From assembly GCA_025351645.1 (NCBI GenBank), contig JANXVN010000291.1:1-40543 (forward strand): 40,543 nt of DNA, in the 5' to 3' direction. Of this stretch, positions 25,841 through 34,090 are shown in pieces; position 1 is the first letter of the stretch, and each line of letters begins with the position of its first letter. The notes beneath the pieces are model-generated. The model did not search any database, had not been told where the DNA came from, and saw only the letters and a list, made by a program, of their open reading frames with translations. Position numbers and translations under genes: made by a program. The DNA comes from Ferruginibacter sp. (lineage in GTDB: Bacteria > Bacteroidota > Bacteroidia > Chitinophagales > Chitinophagaceae).

Positions 25841-25973
25841 CCGAAGCGTGAGGGATAGCAGCGGAAATCCTTTTTGCGGCATACGCTTCAAACCAATAAC
25901 TAGTGCTGCAAAAAGATTGGAGCGGATAGCCCGGCCCCTTGCCGCCGCGGCTTGGGGCACGCCACAAAAATTA
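25841..25973 (+). repeat. Dispersed GC-rich intergenic element, copy 3
   Basis: Block 1 (25846-25870) contains GCGTGAGGGATAGCAGCGG then AAATCC. Block 2 (25914-25963) contains GATTGGAGCGGATAGCCCGG, CCCCTTGCCGC and GCGGCTTGGGG, nearly identical to copy 1. Blocks are separated by about 45 nt of unrelated sequence. Together with the adjacent palindrome it fills the gap between xylA and uxuA. Nothing else is evident in 25700-26017. Confidence 0.72.
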
Positions 25974-26017
25974 TACAGTACGCCTCAATTGATAACAATT
26001 ACGCCACGGAATAACTA

Positions 26018-27346
26018 CTAAATATAACGGTTGATAATATTTTCAAAATGCTCCTGCTGGCCGCTGATAGTTTTTGGTTCGCCTTTTTCAATGGCGTATG
26101 CACGCAGGCCTTCCAATGTTACTGAACCATTTTCAAAAGCAGCGCCCTGCCCATTATCAAAGCTGGCGTAACGGTTAGTACGCAGCTTTTTATAATCAGA
26201 TTTATTAAGGATATTGTCAGCAGTTATCAAAGCTCTTGCAAACGTATCCATACCGCCAATATGTGCGTGGAACAAGTCTGCAGGGTCGGTAGAGTTCCTG
26301 CGTATCTTGGCATCGAAATTTACGCCGCCTTTACCAAATCCTCCGGCTTCAATTATTACCAGCATCGCTTCTGTAAGGTCATTAACGCTATTGGGAAACT
26401 GGTCTGTATCCCAGCCATTTTGTTGGTCGCCACGGTTGGCATCTATGCTGCCCAAAGTGCCACTATCTGCAGCCACTTGTAATTCATGCTGAAAAGTATG
26501 GCCTGCAAGTGTTGCATGGTTTACTTCGATGTTCAATTTGAAATCTTTCAACAAATCGTATTGGCGTAAAAAACCAATTACAGTCTCGCTATCATAATCG
26601 TATTGGTGCTTGGTTGGTTCGCATGGTTTTGGCTCAATCAAAAAAGTTCCTGTAAAGCCATTTTTGCGGGCGTAATCTTTTGCGGTGTGTAAAAAGCGTG
26701 CAAGATGTTCTTTCTCTCTTTTCATGTTGGTGTTCAGCAAACTCATGTAGCCTTCACGGCCGCCCCAAAAAACGTAGTTATCGCCGCCTAATGCAATAGT
26801 AGCGTCCATAGCTGCTTTTACTTGTGCCCCACCATGCGCCAGCACATGAAAATCGGGGTTGGTAGAGGCCCCATTCATGTACCTTCTGTGAGAAAATAAA
26901 TTGGCTGTGCCCCATAATAATTTCACGCCACTGGCATCTTGCTTTTGTTTAAGATAGGCAGTAAGCGTTTGCAGCCTGTTATCATTTTCCGCAATATCAT
27001 TACCATAATCTACCACATCCACATCGTGAAAACAATAGAAAGGCATGCCTAGTTTGGTAATGAGTTCAAAGGCCGCATCTGCTTTATCTTTTGCCCTTTC
27101 AATGGTATCTGCTTTTTCATTCCATGGAAGCACATGTGTTGGTTCCCCAAAAGGGTCGCTGCCATTGCCTACAAACGAATGCCAGTAAGCACAGGCAAAA
27201 CGCAGGTATTCTTTCATCGGCTTGCCGCCAATTATTTTATTTTCATCGTACCAGCGATATGCAAAAGGATTATCGCTTTCAACACCTTCGAACTTTATTT
27301 CGGGGATGCCTTTAAAAAATTCTTTGTCTCCGGTTATTACTGACAT
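26018..27346 (-). CDS. xylA: Xylose isomerase XylA
   Basis: This 442-residue TIM-barrel enzyme converts D-xylose to D-xylulose using two divalent metals. It is a class II (long) xylose isomerase. Motifs include [10 protein letters not shown] with catalytic His 107 and Asp 110, [52 protein letters not shown] with the metal-ligand Glu, [38 protein letters not shown] with its metal ligands, and NFDAKIRR. The length is standard and nothing is missing. xylB lies 149 nt upstream on the same strand and is its direct pathway partner. An AraC-type regulator beyond xylB probably controls the set. Confidence 0.98.
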   Translation of the reverse strand: MSVITGDKEFFKGIPEIKFEGVESDNPFAYRWYDENKIIGGKPMKEYLRFACAYWHSFVGNGSDPFGEPTHVLPWNEKADTIERAKDKADAAFELITKLGMPFYCFHDVDVVDYGNDIAENDNRLQTLTAYLKQKQDASGVKLLWGTANLFSHRRYMNGASTNPDFHVLAHGGAQVKAAMDATIALGGDNYVFWGGREGYMSLLNTNMKREKEHLARFLHTAKDYARKNGFTGTFLIEPKPCEPTKHQYDYDSETVIGFLRQYDLLKDFKLNIEVNHATLAGHTFQHELQVAADSGTLGSIDANRGDQQNGWDTDQFPNSVNDLTEAMLVIIEAGGFGKGGVNFDAKIRRNSTDPADLFHAHIGGMDTFARALITADNILNKSDYKKLRTNRYASFDNGQGAAFENGSVTLEGLRAYAIEKGEPKTISGQQEHFENIINRYI

Positions 27347-27495
27347 AATTTTTAATTTGCCTTCATCTGCCCAAAGGGCGATAAAGAAGTTTACGATTTT
27401 ATGGTTTGTTTTTTGTTAATCTTACTTTCCTTTTACTGTACCCCCACTGTGGGAGTGTACCGCTTCGCTTCCACAATATCTGTAGCAGTTACTTT

Positions 27496-28968
27496 TTATA
27501 TTTTATCCAGTAATGCTTTCCATTCGCCGTACAGTTCATCATACAATGCGCTTTGCGTTGGCTCTACCAGTGCTAACGGTGTTGTATTTACAAACGCTTC
27601 TTTAGCAGTTTTATAATACCCAACACCAATACCAGCACCGAGTGCAGCGCCAATGCTTCCATCGCAGTCGTGCAGCTCTACCGTAACATTGGTGGCATTT
27701 ACAAAGCTGTGGGTAAACACATCGCTTAAAAACATGTTGGCTTTACCAGCACGTATTACTGAGGGCGACATGCCATTTTCCCGCATAATATCCAGCCCGT
27801 ACCTAAATGCAAATGCAATGCCTTCCTGGGCAGCGCGGTACAAATGTGCGGTGCCATGTACATTAAAATCTATGTTGTGTATGTGGCTCTGTACCAGCTT
27901 ATTTTCCAGCATGCGCTCTGCACCGTTGCCAAAGGGCAATATACGCAGGCCATTGCTGCCTGGTTCAATAACAGAGGCGGCAGTATTCATCTGCTGGTAA
28001 GAAAAGGTATCGTCACAGATTTTTTTTACCCAGCTATTAAGTATGCCGGTGCCGTTGATGCAAAGTAATACGCCAACCCTTTTTTGCGCTTCAGTAAAAT
28101 TTACATGCGCAAAGCTGTTGATACGGGATTTTTCATCGTACACCAAATGGTCGCTAACGCCATATATAACGCCGGAAGTGCCTGCCGTTGCGGCTACTTC
28201 GCCTGGTTCCAATACATTTAAAGATAAGGCATTGTTTGGCTGGTCGCCGGCTTTGTAAGTAACTGGTATGCCTTGTTTAAGCGATAAATAATCAGCAACA
28301 TCATTTTGTATTATGCCATGTGCGGTAAATACGTCTTTAAGTGTTGGTATTAAAGCAGTATCAAAACCAAAATAATTAAATACATCGGTAGATAATTGCT
28401 GCTCTTTAAAATCCCAAAAAATACCTTCGCTTAATGCGGATATGCTGGTAGTAATTTCGCCGGTCAGTTTCATGGCAATAAAATCTCCGGGCAACATTAC
28501 CTTATCTATTTTTTCAAAAGTAGATGGTTCGTTTTCTTTTACCCAGGCAAGCTTTGCTGCGGTAAAGTTTCCAGGTGAATTGAGCAAGTGCTCTAAAGAT
28601 TTTTGGTGCCCGATGGCGTCGAACGCTTTATTGCCAATTTCTACTGCACGGCTATCGCACCAAATGATGCTGTCACGCAATACCTGCTGGTTTTTATCAA
28701 CGCATACTAAACCATGCATTTGGTAAGCAATGCCAATGGCCGTAATATCTTTAGGGTTATATTGCTGTTGCGCATGGGCTTTTAAAATAGCTTGTTGCAC
28801 GTTTTCCCACCACATTTCCGGACTTTGTTCGGCCCATCCTTTTTGCAGGGAAGTAATGCCTGTTTCTACATCAGGGTATTGCACTGAAGTAATGCACTGC
28901 TGCGTTTGCGCATCTACAATGGCAACTTTTATGGAGGAGGTCCCTATATCGATACCTAATAATAGCAT
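27496..28968 (-). CDS. xylB: Xylulokinase XylB
   Basis: This 490-residue FGGY-family carbohydrate kinase phosphorylates D-xylulose to xylulose 5-phosphate for the pentose phosphate pathway. The N-terminal ATPase motif is LGIDIGTSSIKVAIVD (3-18). GWAEQSPEMWWENV follows, and AIGIAYQMHGLVCVD is the substrate-contact region (MHG). IIWCDSRA, then VMLPGDFIAMKLTG and AGDQPNNALSLN (catalytic Asp in GDQ) are present, and AGKANMFLSDVFTHSFVN plus DGSIGAALGAGIG lie near the C-terminus. All key residues are visible. Next to xylA and transcribed away from an AraC-type regulator, it is more likely a xylulokinase than another FGGY sugar kinase. Confidence 0.94.
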   Translation of the reverse strand: MLLLGIDIGTSSIKVAIVDAQTQQCITSVQYPDVETGITSLQKGWAEQSPEMWWENVQQAILKAHAQQQYNPKDITAIGIAYQMHGLVCVDKNQQVLRDSIIWCDSRAVEIGNKAFDAIGHQKSLEHLLNSPGNFTAAKLAWVKENEPSTFEKIDKVMLPGDFIAMKLTGEITTSISALSEGIFWDFKEQQLSTDVFNYFGFDTALIPTLKDVFTAHGIIQNDVADYLSLKQGIPVTYKAGDQPNNALSLNVLEPGEVAATAGTSGVIYGVSDHLVYDEKSRINSFAHVNFTEAQKRVGVLLCINGTGILNSWVKKICDDTFSYQQMNTAASVIEPGSNGLRILPFGNGAERMLENKLVQSHIHNIDFNVHGTAHLYRAAQEGIAFAFRYGLDIMRENGMSPSVIRAGKANMFLSDVFTHSFVNATNVTVELHDCDGSIGAALGAGIGVGYYKTAKEAFVNTTPLALVEPTQSALYDELYGEWKALLDKI

Positions 28969-29043
28969 AAGGCAATTTTATGAACGTTATTTACAATCGT
29001 TTTTTATGCTATAAAATTTCACTTTTTTAGGTTGGCACACAAC

Positions 29044-29117
29044 TGCTATCTTTAAAATAAAATATGTTATCTTATCAGTTGTACATAATTTTAATATAAA
29101 TTATTGATAAGATAGCA
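29044..29117. promoter_or_regulatory. Candidate AraC-type operator sites between xylB and its regulator
   Basis: In the 166-nt divergent gap, TATCTT occurs at 29047-29052 and 29068-29073 in direct orientation, 21 bp apart. It occurs again inverted at 29109-29114 (AAGATA). Flanks extend the matches: AACTGCTATC (29041-29050) is the exact reverse complement of GATAGCAGTT (29111-29120), and TATCTTATCA (29068-29077) that of TGATAAGATA (29105-29114). Direct repeats two helical turns apart suit an AraC-family dimer. Binding is inferred. Confidence 0.55.
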
Positions 29118-29134
29118 GTTAATTTAATTTATAG

Positions 29135-29986
29135 ATGAAAACACTTATTCAAAAAATATATCTTGAAGAGCACCAGTCTTTTGCCTGCAGGCGGTACCGC
29201 ACACCCAATTTTGAGACTAACTGGCACAAACATGAAGAGTTTGAGCTGATACTAATAAAAGAGGGACATGGCACTGCAATGATAGGCGATTATATTGGCG
29301 AATTCAAGGCTGGCGATATTTATTTTATTGCAGGAAATTTACCGCACTGGTTTAAAAAACAGTACCATAAATTAATTGGTTGCTCGGTAGTAATCCATTT
29401 TAAAAAAGAGATATTTGGAAACGGCTTTTTACAGTTGCCGGAGCTTAAAAATGTATTTCATTTTTTAAATAAAGAAGATGGCATACAAATACAACCAAAG
29501 TTAAAAAAAGAGATGGCGGCGGCTATTTTTGAGTTGGAAACGCTAAAGGGTTTTCAACGGATTAGCTTGCTGCTGCAATGCCTGCAAAAAATAAGCACTA
29601 CCATACATTACGTTACACTAACGCAGAATTTTGCTTCCAGCAACGATAATATTAATCCAGCCATTGAAAAGATAATCGAGTTTTCTTTTAAACGTTATTT
29701 AACACCCATCACCTTAAAACAAGTAGCAGATGTTGCTGCTATGAGCATACCGACTTTTTGCCGTTTTTTTAAAAAAAATATCAAGAAAACTTATTTTGAT
29801 TTTATACAAGACTTGCGCATAAGCCATGCCTGCAAGCTGCTTACCAATAGCAACAAGCCTATAATGGAAATTTGTTACGAAAGCGGCTACAATAGCTGGG
29901 CACATTTTAGCAAACAATTTAAACAGGTAAAACAATTAACGCCTACGCAATACCGAAAAGAATTTGAAGAAAAAGACAGTTTTTAG
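29135..29986 (+). CDS. AraC-family transcriptional regulator, probably of xylose genes
   Basis: This 283-residue regulator has an N-terminal cupin-like sensor (NWHKHEEFELILIKEGHGTA, then FKAGDIYFIAGNLPHWFKKQ, about 30-85) and a C-terminal double helix-turn-helix (about 185-280). The DNA-binding part contains ITLKQVADVAAMSIPTFCRF followed by FKKN, and later LRISHACKLLTNSNKPIMEI with CYESGYNSWAHFSKQFK, the classic AraC signature; ending LTPTQYRKEF is typical. It is divergent from xylB-xylA, and repeated TATCTT sites lie in the shared control region, so it probably senses a pentose or related sugar and activates xylBA while adjusting its own level. The sensed ligand is not visible in the sequence. 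Confidence 0.9.
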   Translation: MKTLIQKIYLEEHQSFACRRYRTPNFETNWHKHEEFELILIKEGHGTAMIGDYIGEFKAGDIYFIAGNLPHWFKKQYHKLIGCSVVIHFKKEIFGNGFLQLPELKNVFHFLNKEDGIQIQPKLKKEMAAAIFELETLKGFQRISLLLQCLQKISTTIHYVTLTQNFASSNDNINPAIEKIIEFSFKRYLTPITLKQVADVAAMSIPTFCRFFKKNIKKTYFDFIQDLRISHACKLLTNSNKPIMEICYESGYNSWAHFSKQFKQVKQLTPTQYRKEFEEKDSF

Positions 29987-30003
29987 CCAAATAGGATTTT
30001 TGC

Positions 30004-30267
30004 TTATATGCCGCAACAGCGCTTATACTTTTTGCCGCTTCCGCATGGGCAGGGCGCATTGTTGGCTGGAGGCATTTTAAAGTTTGTACCTGGCTTAGTA
30101 CCGCCACCTAATGTTATAATATCATCGATATTTTCTTTTACATCAGGCTCTATGCCTACTATCACCTGCCATCCGTTTGCATTACATATAGCCATCATTT
30201 CCATGGCTCTTTCTTCTGTTTGCACTTTAACGATTGCTGGTTTTTCTTTGCTTCCCAACTTTGCCAT
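30004..30267 (-). CDS. Small SWIM/SEC-C metal-binding motif protein (PBPRA1643-like)
   Basis: This 87-residue protein has an N-terminal half (MAKLGSKEKPAIVKVQTEER ... NGWQVIVGIEPD) matching the small family described as PBPRA1643 SWIM/SEC-C proteins. Its C-terminal zinc-binding motif is PCPCGSGKKYKRCCG (residues 72-86), with four ligands C-x-C...C-C, as found at the end of SecA. The function of the stand-alone family is unknown; SEC-C motifs bind zinc and can mediate protein contacts. The length is normal. The 104-nt region before it contains short palindromes (TTGACGTCAA at 30317-30326, ATTATAGTATAAT just after) that could be regulatory. Confidence 0.88.
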   Translation of the reverse strand: MAKLGSKEKPAIVKVQTEERAMEMMAICNANGWQVIVGIEPDVKENIDDIITLGGGTKPGTNFKMPPANNAPCPCGSGKKYKRCCGI

Positions 30268-30371
30268 TTGTAACGTTGTTTTAAATTTTTAGGGGTATTA
30301 ACAAAAACAAAAATTAGTTGACGTCAATAATATTATAGTATAATAGTTTAGGTGCAAAATTACAAGTTTAA

Positions 30372-31724
30372 CTAATATTTTTCACGGATGGCTTCTAAAA
30401 ATTTTTCAACAGAATGACGGGCTTTTGTTGCGTTGCCTATAAATTGGTTAGTTAATATAGAAAAAATAAGCAGCTTGCCTTTTTTAGAATATAGTATGCC
30501 GCTAATGGCGGAGTTGTTGCTTAAGCTGCCAGTTTTGGCGAAAATAAAACTGCTATCTTTTTGATAAAAATTTTTAAGTGTGCCTTCTCCGCCGGTTGGT
30601 AAAATACTTTGCAGCCGCCGTATGCCAAACTCGTTTTTTGTTTTATTTAAGATATACACAAACGATAAAGGCGAAAATAAATTATAACGGCTAAGCCCGC
30701 AACCATCTACCCAGCGTGGTTTTTGAGGTACATCCTGTAAATCTATCTTTAATAAGGTATCAATGATTGCATCGGTGCTCATGTAGCCAATATGTTCATT
30801 GCTTACCATTAACAGGCTTTGTTCTGCAAAAAAATTATCGCTTGTATATAACATCGGCTTTAGCAAGGAATCTGTTGGCTGAGAATAAATTTTTCTATAT
30901 TTTTCTTCGGTAACTTTTAAAGAATCTTTTACTGGCTTATCAATAAAATGTATTTTTTGTTTGAGCGTATCACTTAAAAAATCAGCCACTTCATAATTGT
31001 TTACAACCAGTGGTATTTGATATACATTTTTTTGTGTGGGCATTGAAGAAGTAACTAATGAAACATCATTGGTATACCATTTGCGGAATATTGTGCGGCT
31101 TAAATTATAAGCATCTTTTAAAGGCTGGTCTTGCAAGTGCAATGGTATGCCTGCGGGTATAATGTTAAAGGCAGGGCCATTTTTATACACCGATATCAGA
31201 TTACTATAAATGGGGAACTCGCTTCTTTGCACCATGTAAGGATCCATGTAATCATCCCAGGCCCAGCCTTTGCCCAACGCATCTGTAAAGTGAGCTGAGT
31301 TATAAATAATATCGTGGTTGGCTTTTAAAAAATAAAATACGGGTTGCCTTGTAAAATCTGCATTTAAAAAAGTTGGGTCGGCTGTTGGGTAAATTTCCAG
31401 CCCGCTATCTGTTTGCTGGTAGCGTAAACCAACCAGGCTATCGCTCAGATATTTCATGGCGGCGTACATGGTAAAAAGCTTGGCATTGCTCGCTGGCACA
31501 AAGTATTTTTCCGCATTATAATTATACCAGTATTTGTTAGTAGCTGGCTCATAAATACTAATGCCGATATGCCCGCTGCTAATGATAGTATCCTTAAATA
31601 AAATACTATCCGCCTGCTTAGCAATTTTTTTGGATATGGAACAGGAAGATAAGAAAGATATACCGGCAAAAATTACGCAGCCAAAAATAATGCCGTACTT
31701 TATAAATGGTCGGTTGCCTTTCAT
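30372..31724 (-). CDS. dacB: D-alanyl-D-alanine carboxypeptidase/endopeptidase (PBP4, family S13)
   Basis: This 450-residue penicillin-binding protein removes terminal D-alanine or cuts cross-links in peptidoglycan. The three active-site motifs are present: S79-N-A-K82 in FVPASNAKLFTMY, S345-R-Y-N348 in GCGLSRYNLFS, and K397-T-G in FIFAKTGSLSNNS. A lipoprotein-type signal (FAGISFLSSC, Cys 28) suggests membrane anchoring on the periplasmic side, which is not universal for the family. The length is near the norm for PBP4. The neighbouring genes do not form an obvious cell-wall cluster. It is on the same strand as the arginase-fold gene upstream, 49 nt apart. Confidence 0.93.
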   Translation of the reverse strand: MKGNRPFIKYGIIFGCVIFAGISFLSSCSISKKIAKQADSILFKDTIISSGHIGISIYEPATNKYWYNYNAEKYFVPASNAKLFTMYAAMKYLSDSLVGLRYQQTDSGLEIYPTADPTFLNADFTRQPVFYFLKANHDIIYNSAHFTDALGKGWAWDDYMDPYMVQRSEFPIYSNLISVYKNGPAFNIIPAGIPLHLQDQPLKDAYNLSRTIFRKWYTNDVSLVTSSMPTQKNVYQIPLVVNNYEVADFLSDTLKQKIHFIDKPVKDSLKVTEEKYRKIYSQPTDSLLKPMLYTSDNFFAEQSLLMVSNEHIGYMSTDAIIDTLLKIDLQDVPQKPRWVDGCGLSRYNLFSPLSFVYILNKTKNEFGIRRLQSILPTGGEGTLKNFYQKDSSFIFAKTGSLSNNSAISGILYSKKGKLLIFSILTNQFIGNATKARHSVEKFLEAIREKY

Positions 31725-31773
31725 TACCGGAATTTTGTTATCAAATATACTTCATCACAAAAGCAATATGGCA

Positions 31774-32901
31774 CTAATTCCTTTCCTGCGTACGTAGCCA
31801 TCTTTCGGGTATTTCGTTGCGGCCAGCGCTTAGGTAATCGTTGTAGCTGCAGGCAATTAATTTTTTATCAGGCAGTTGCATCCACCAGCGGCCTGTTTTT
31901 CTGCTTTGCAAAAATTTGGTATTTACTTCTGCAAAAACAATATTAAACTCGTTAAAATTAGTGCTTTCTTCCAACGATGCTTCTTGTTTGCTTCGGCTTT
32001 TGCCATCTATAAAATACCAGAGCATCTGGGCAATTTGTTTTGCAGTAAGTTCTTGTATATCGGCACGTGGCTGATAGCCATAAATACCAAAACTATTAAG
32101 GCTGGTGCTCATGCCGGCATACTGCGCCAACACACAAGCTTCTTCGCCGTTTAGCCCATTGGGGCTGCATTCATTAGCAGGCGCATCGCTATGCTTAATG
32201 GCATTAATATCAAAGCTTAGCAGGTTAGTGTTGCGTAATACCGGCTCCATTTCTTCAATATTATCTTTTATTTTTCCTACCCTAAAACAGTCAAACCGCA
32301 GCTTGTCCATTGTTTCCAGCATGCGCGGGTGCACCAGGTAACTTTGAAACGCAATATGGTTGTAATGCTTTACCATATTTGGTTCGCCTGTTAACATCTC
32401 CAACAAAAAATTTTCACTCCTTAGTGCACTTTCGCCCCTTAAATCGATGGTGGCATCAATACAGGTAGCTTCCACCACTTGTGGCAATTTGCGGTAGGCA
32501 AAATATTGTGCTAAAGTTATATCGTGGGTACCGCCTAATAATACAACTGTTTTGTTCAGTCTTAATAATTCTGATAGTACCGTTGATATGGCAGCATAAG
32601 TATCATTTAATGTTGCCCCCGCTTGTATGTTGCCAATATCTGTAAGCACCACATCTTTATGCCAATAATGCAGCCTGTACAATTGCCTGCGGATGGTATC
32701 TGGTGCCTCGTTACAAGCATCAAACAAACCACTGCCCCTTGATTCGGGCACGCCAACAAACACGATATCTGCATTTTCCACATCCGGCATCTCGCCTTCA
32801 TTTAAAATTATATGCTTGCCTATCTGTCCATCGTTATAGCCATTGTCTTCATTAACAGCATGGATATTGATGGGCAATAAAAAATCGTGGAGATCGTACA
32901 T
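31774..32901 (-). CDS. Arginase-fold (ureohydrolase-like) protein with altered metal ligands
   Basis: This 375-residue protein has the arginase/agmatinase/formiminoglutamase fold: IVFVGVPESRGSG, VVLLGGTHDITLAQY (usual GGxHS/D), ATCIDATIDLR (usual DAHxD) and LLSFDINAIKHSDAPA (usual SxDxDxxDP). Two of the six expected metal-ligand positions differ: the DAH histidine is Thr, and the second Asp of DxD is Asn 233. The other metal residues, His 126, Asp 127, Asp 149, Asp 153 and Asp 231, are kept. It may bind one metal, use a different substrate, or be non-catalytic. I start at the ATG at 32901; a TTG seven codons upstream is less likely. No histidine-degradation genes are nearby to support a formiminoglutamase role. 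Confidence 0.82.
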   Translation of the reverse strand: MYDLHDFLLPINIHAVNEDNGYNDGQIGKHIILNEGEMPDVENADIVFVGVPESRGSGLFDACNEAPDTIRRQLYRLHYWHKDVVLTDIGNIQAGATLNDTYAAISTVLSELLRLNKTVVLLGGTHDITLAQYFAYRKLPQVVEATCIDATIDLRGESALRSENFLLEMLTGEPNMVKHYNHIAFQSYLVHPRMLETMDKLRFDCFRVGKIKDNIEEMEPVLRNTNLLSFDINAIKHSDAPANECSPNGLNGEEACVLAQYAGMSTSLNSFGIYGYQPRADIQELTAKQIAQMLWYFIDGKSRSKQEASLEESTNFNEFNIVFAEVNTKFLQSRKTGRWWMQLPDKKLIACSYNDYLSAGRNEIPERWLRTQERN

Positions 32902-32945
32902 GGGGAGGTTATTTTGCAGCAAACTTATAACATAGTTATAATATA

Positions 32946-32973
32946 GTTATAAGTTATGCGTTATAAGTTATGA
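32946..32973. repeat. Short tandem repeat, two 14-bp units
   Basis: GTTATAAGTTATGC (32946-32959) is followed directly by GTTATAAGTTATGA (32960-32973), with a partial earlier unit. It lies just upstream of the arginase-fold gene. The rest of 32974-33151 is AT-rich with no recognisable gene. Confidence 0.7.
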
Positions 32974-33151
32974 GTTTTTTTGGGCAGCACATCCTTCCCA
33001 AATTTCGGGATCAATCTTTCAAGATAATTTTTGGGTGATATTTAATTTGTAGCAACTACTATTTATTTTAATGAAATTCAGCTTACTTCTACCCAAATGG
33101 CATAATTTAAAAAATATCTACTATTCATTTTAAATTTATCAATTAAAACCC

Positions 33152-33159
33152 TACCTTTG
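33152..33159 (+). promoter_or_regulatory. -7 box of rplS
   Basis: TACCTTTG matches TAnnTTTG exactly. The expected transcription start is about 15 nt before the rplS start codon, so the leader is very short, which favours the ATG at 33182 over the one at 33176. Confidence 0.7.
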
Positions 33160-33181
33160 CCGTCCGTTAAAAATAATGATT

Positions 33182-33550
33182 ATGAACGCAGTAGCATTTG
33201 TACACGAACAACTTACAGCAAAGCCAGCACTTCCTGTATTTAAGGCAGGTGATAATATTACCGTTAACTACAAAATTGTAGAAGGCGTTAAAGAACGTAT
33301 CCAAAGCTTTAAAGGCGATGTGATTAAACGCCAGGGTGTTGGTGCCACCGCAACCTTTACAGTACGTAAAATGAGCGATGGCGTAGGTGTTGAACGTTTA
33401 TTCCCTTTCTATTCTCCAAATATTGAAAGTATCGTATTAAACAAAGTTGGTAAGGTTCGCCGTGCTAAATTGTTTTACCTGCGTGAAAGAAGTGGTAAAA
33501 GCGCACGTATCCAGGAAAAAAGAATGGCAGTTGCTCTTAAGAAAAAGTAG
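33182..33550 (+). CDS. rplS: 50S ribosomal protein L19
   Basis: This 122-residue protein is ribosomal protein L19, found at the 30S-50S interface. Recognisable stretches are [79 protein letters not shown] and [18 protein letters not shown], covering the whole family in order. ATG 33182 ([10 protein letters not shown]) is preferred; an ATG two codons upstream is possible. It has its own -7 box and a strong terminator, so it stands apart from the usual rpsP-rimM-trmD-rplS operon, as often happens in Bacteroidetes. Confidence 0.98.
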   Translation: MNAVAFVHEQLTAKPALPVFKAGDNITVNYKIVEGVKERIQSFKGDVIKRQGVGATATFTVRKMSDGVGVERLFPFYSPNIESIVLNKVGKVRRAKLFYLRERSGKSARIQEKRMAVALKKK

Positions 33551-33571
33551 TTTTTACATAAATATATTAAA

Positions 33572-33606
33572 AAGCGAAAACCAGTTAAACGGTTTTCGCT
33601 TTTTTT
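33572..33606 (+). terminator. Intrinsic terminator of rplS
   Basis: AAGCGAAAACC (33572-33582), an 8-nt loop, GGTTTTCGCTT (33591-33601) and a run of Ts to 33606. The 11-bp stem is perfect and begins 22 nt after the stop codon. Confidence 0.92.
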
Positions 33607-33650
33607 AGTTTATACTCCGCAAGTGGCAAAAAGCGAATTATTAAAATCGA

Positions 33651-33698
33651 GCCGCAGATTCTCAGATTACATCCTCCTTTAATCCACGACTCTGCGGC
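33651..33698. repeat. Inverted repeat with 32-nt spacer
   Basis: GCCGCAGA (33651-33658) and TCTGCGGC (33691-33698) are perfect inverted copies in an otherwise featureless gap after the rplS terminator. The purpose is unknown. Nothing else is supported in 33607-33865. Confidence 0.5.
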
Positions 33699-33865
33699 AA
33701 AAAGGATAAAGTTTTTAATTCAATAATCTATGCCTTGCAGAGTATATACCCTTCTATTTAGCATATTTTTCACTTTCTCAGGAATAATTTTAAGCCATGC
33801 AATCAGTATGGTGAAATTCCGTCTAGTGGAAAATCAATTCCTTTTAATCTCAAAGCCACAAAAAC

Positions 33866-33991
33866 GTGAAAAAAATCATCCTTTCGGGAATTATTATTGC
33901 AACAATACTACTAGCTGCTTCTTGCTCAAGAGGCATTACTAATTACGAGGCTGCCAATGGCAAAGCAAAATGTGGGCGTCATTTAAGGTAA
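33866..33991 (+). CDS. Very small lipoprotein, 41 residues
   Basis: Starting at GTG 33866, a 41-residue reading frame encodes a basic N-terminus (KKI), a hydrophobic stretch (ILSGIIIATILLAAS), a lipobox-like AASC and a mature peptide CSRGITNYEAANGKAKCGRHLR. The signal fits a lipoprotein, although Ala rather than Leu is at -3. The mature part resembles short Bacteroidetes lipoproteins ending in YEAANGKAKCG..LR that I recall only loosely. The gene is easily missed because of its size and GTG start. No ATG occurs upstream in the same frame. An overlapping frame at 33730-33942 lacks such features and is not accepted. The function is unknown. Confidence 0.6.
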   Translation: MKKIILSGIIIATILLAASCSRGITNYEAANGKAKCGRHLR

Positions 33992-34063
33992 TTTGTCTTT
34001 TTTTGATAAATAAAAGATTTGATTATTAACAATCAAAAAAGATATGAAAGAAAATATTTCTTT

Positions 34064-34071
34064 TATCTTTG
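34064..34071 (+). promoter_or_regulatory. -7 box of tatA
   Basis: TATCTTTG matches TAnnTTTG exactly and lies 20 nt before the ATG at 34091. This argues that the open frame extending upstream to 34019 is not the true start. Confidence 0.65.
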
Positions 34072-34090
34072 TAGACTAAATTTTATTATC

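Noticed and set aside
25725-26021. Open frames on both strands across the palindrome and element copy 3
   Set aside because: Both strands give the same peptide within the palindrome, and the rest is the repeat; no protein family is recognised.
27430-27460. Imperfect GTACCCCCAC ... GTGTAC inverted repeat between xylA and xylB
   Set aside because: The arms need bulges and the central stem leaves almost no loop, so neither a terminator nor an operator is convincing.
33730-33942. 70-codon open frame between rplS and tatA
   Set aside because: It overlaps the better-supported small lipoprotein in another frame, and its C-terminal part has no protein-like character.
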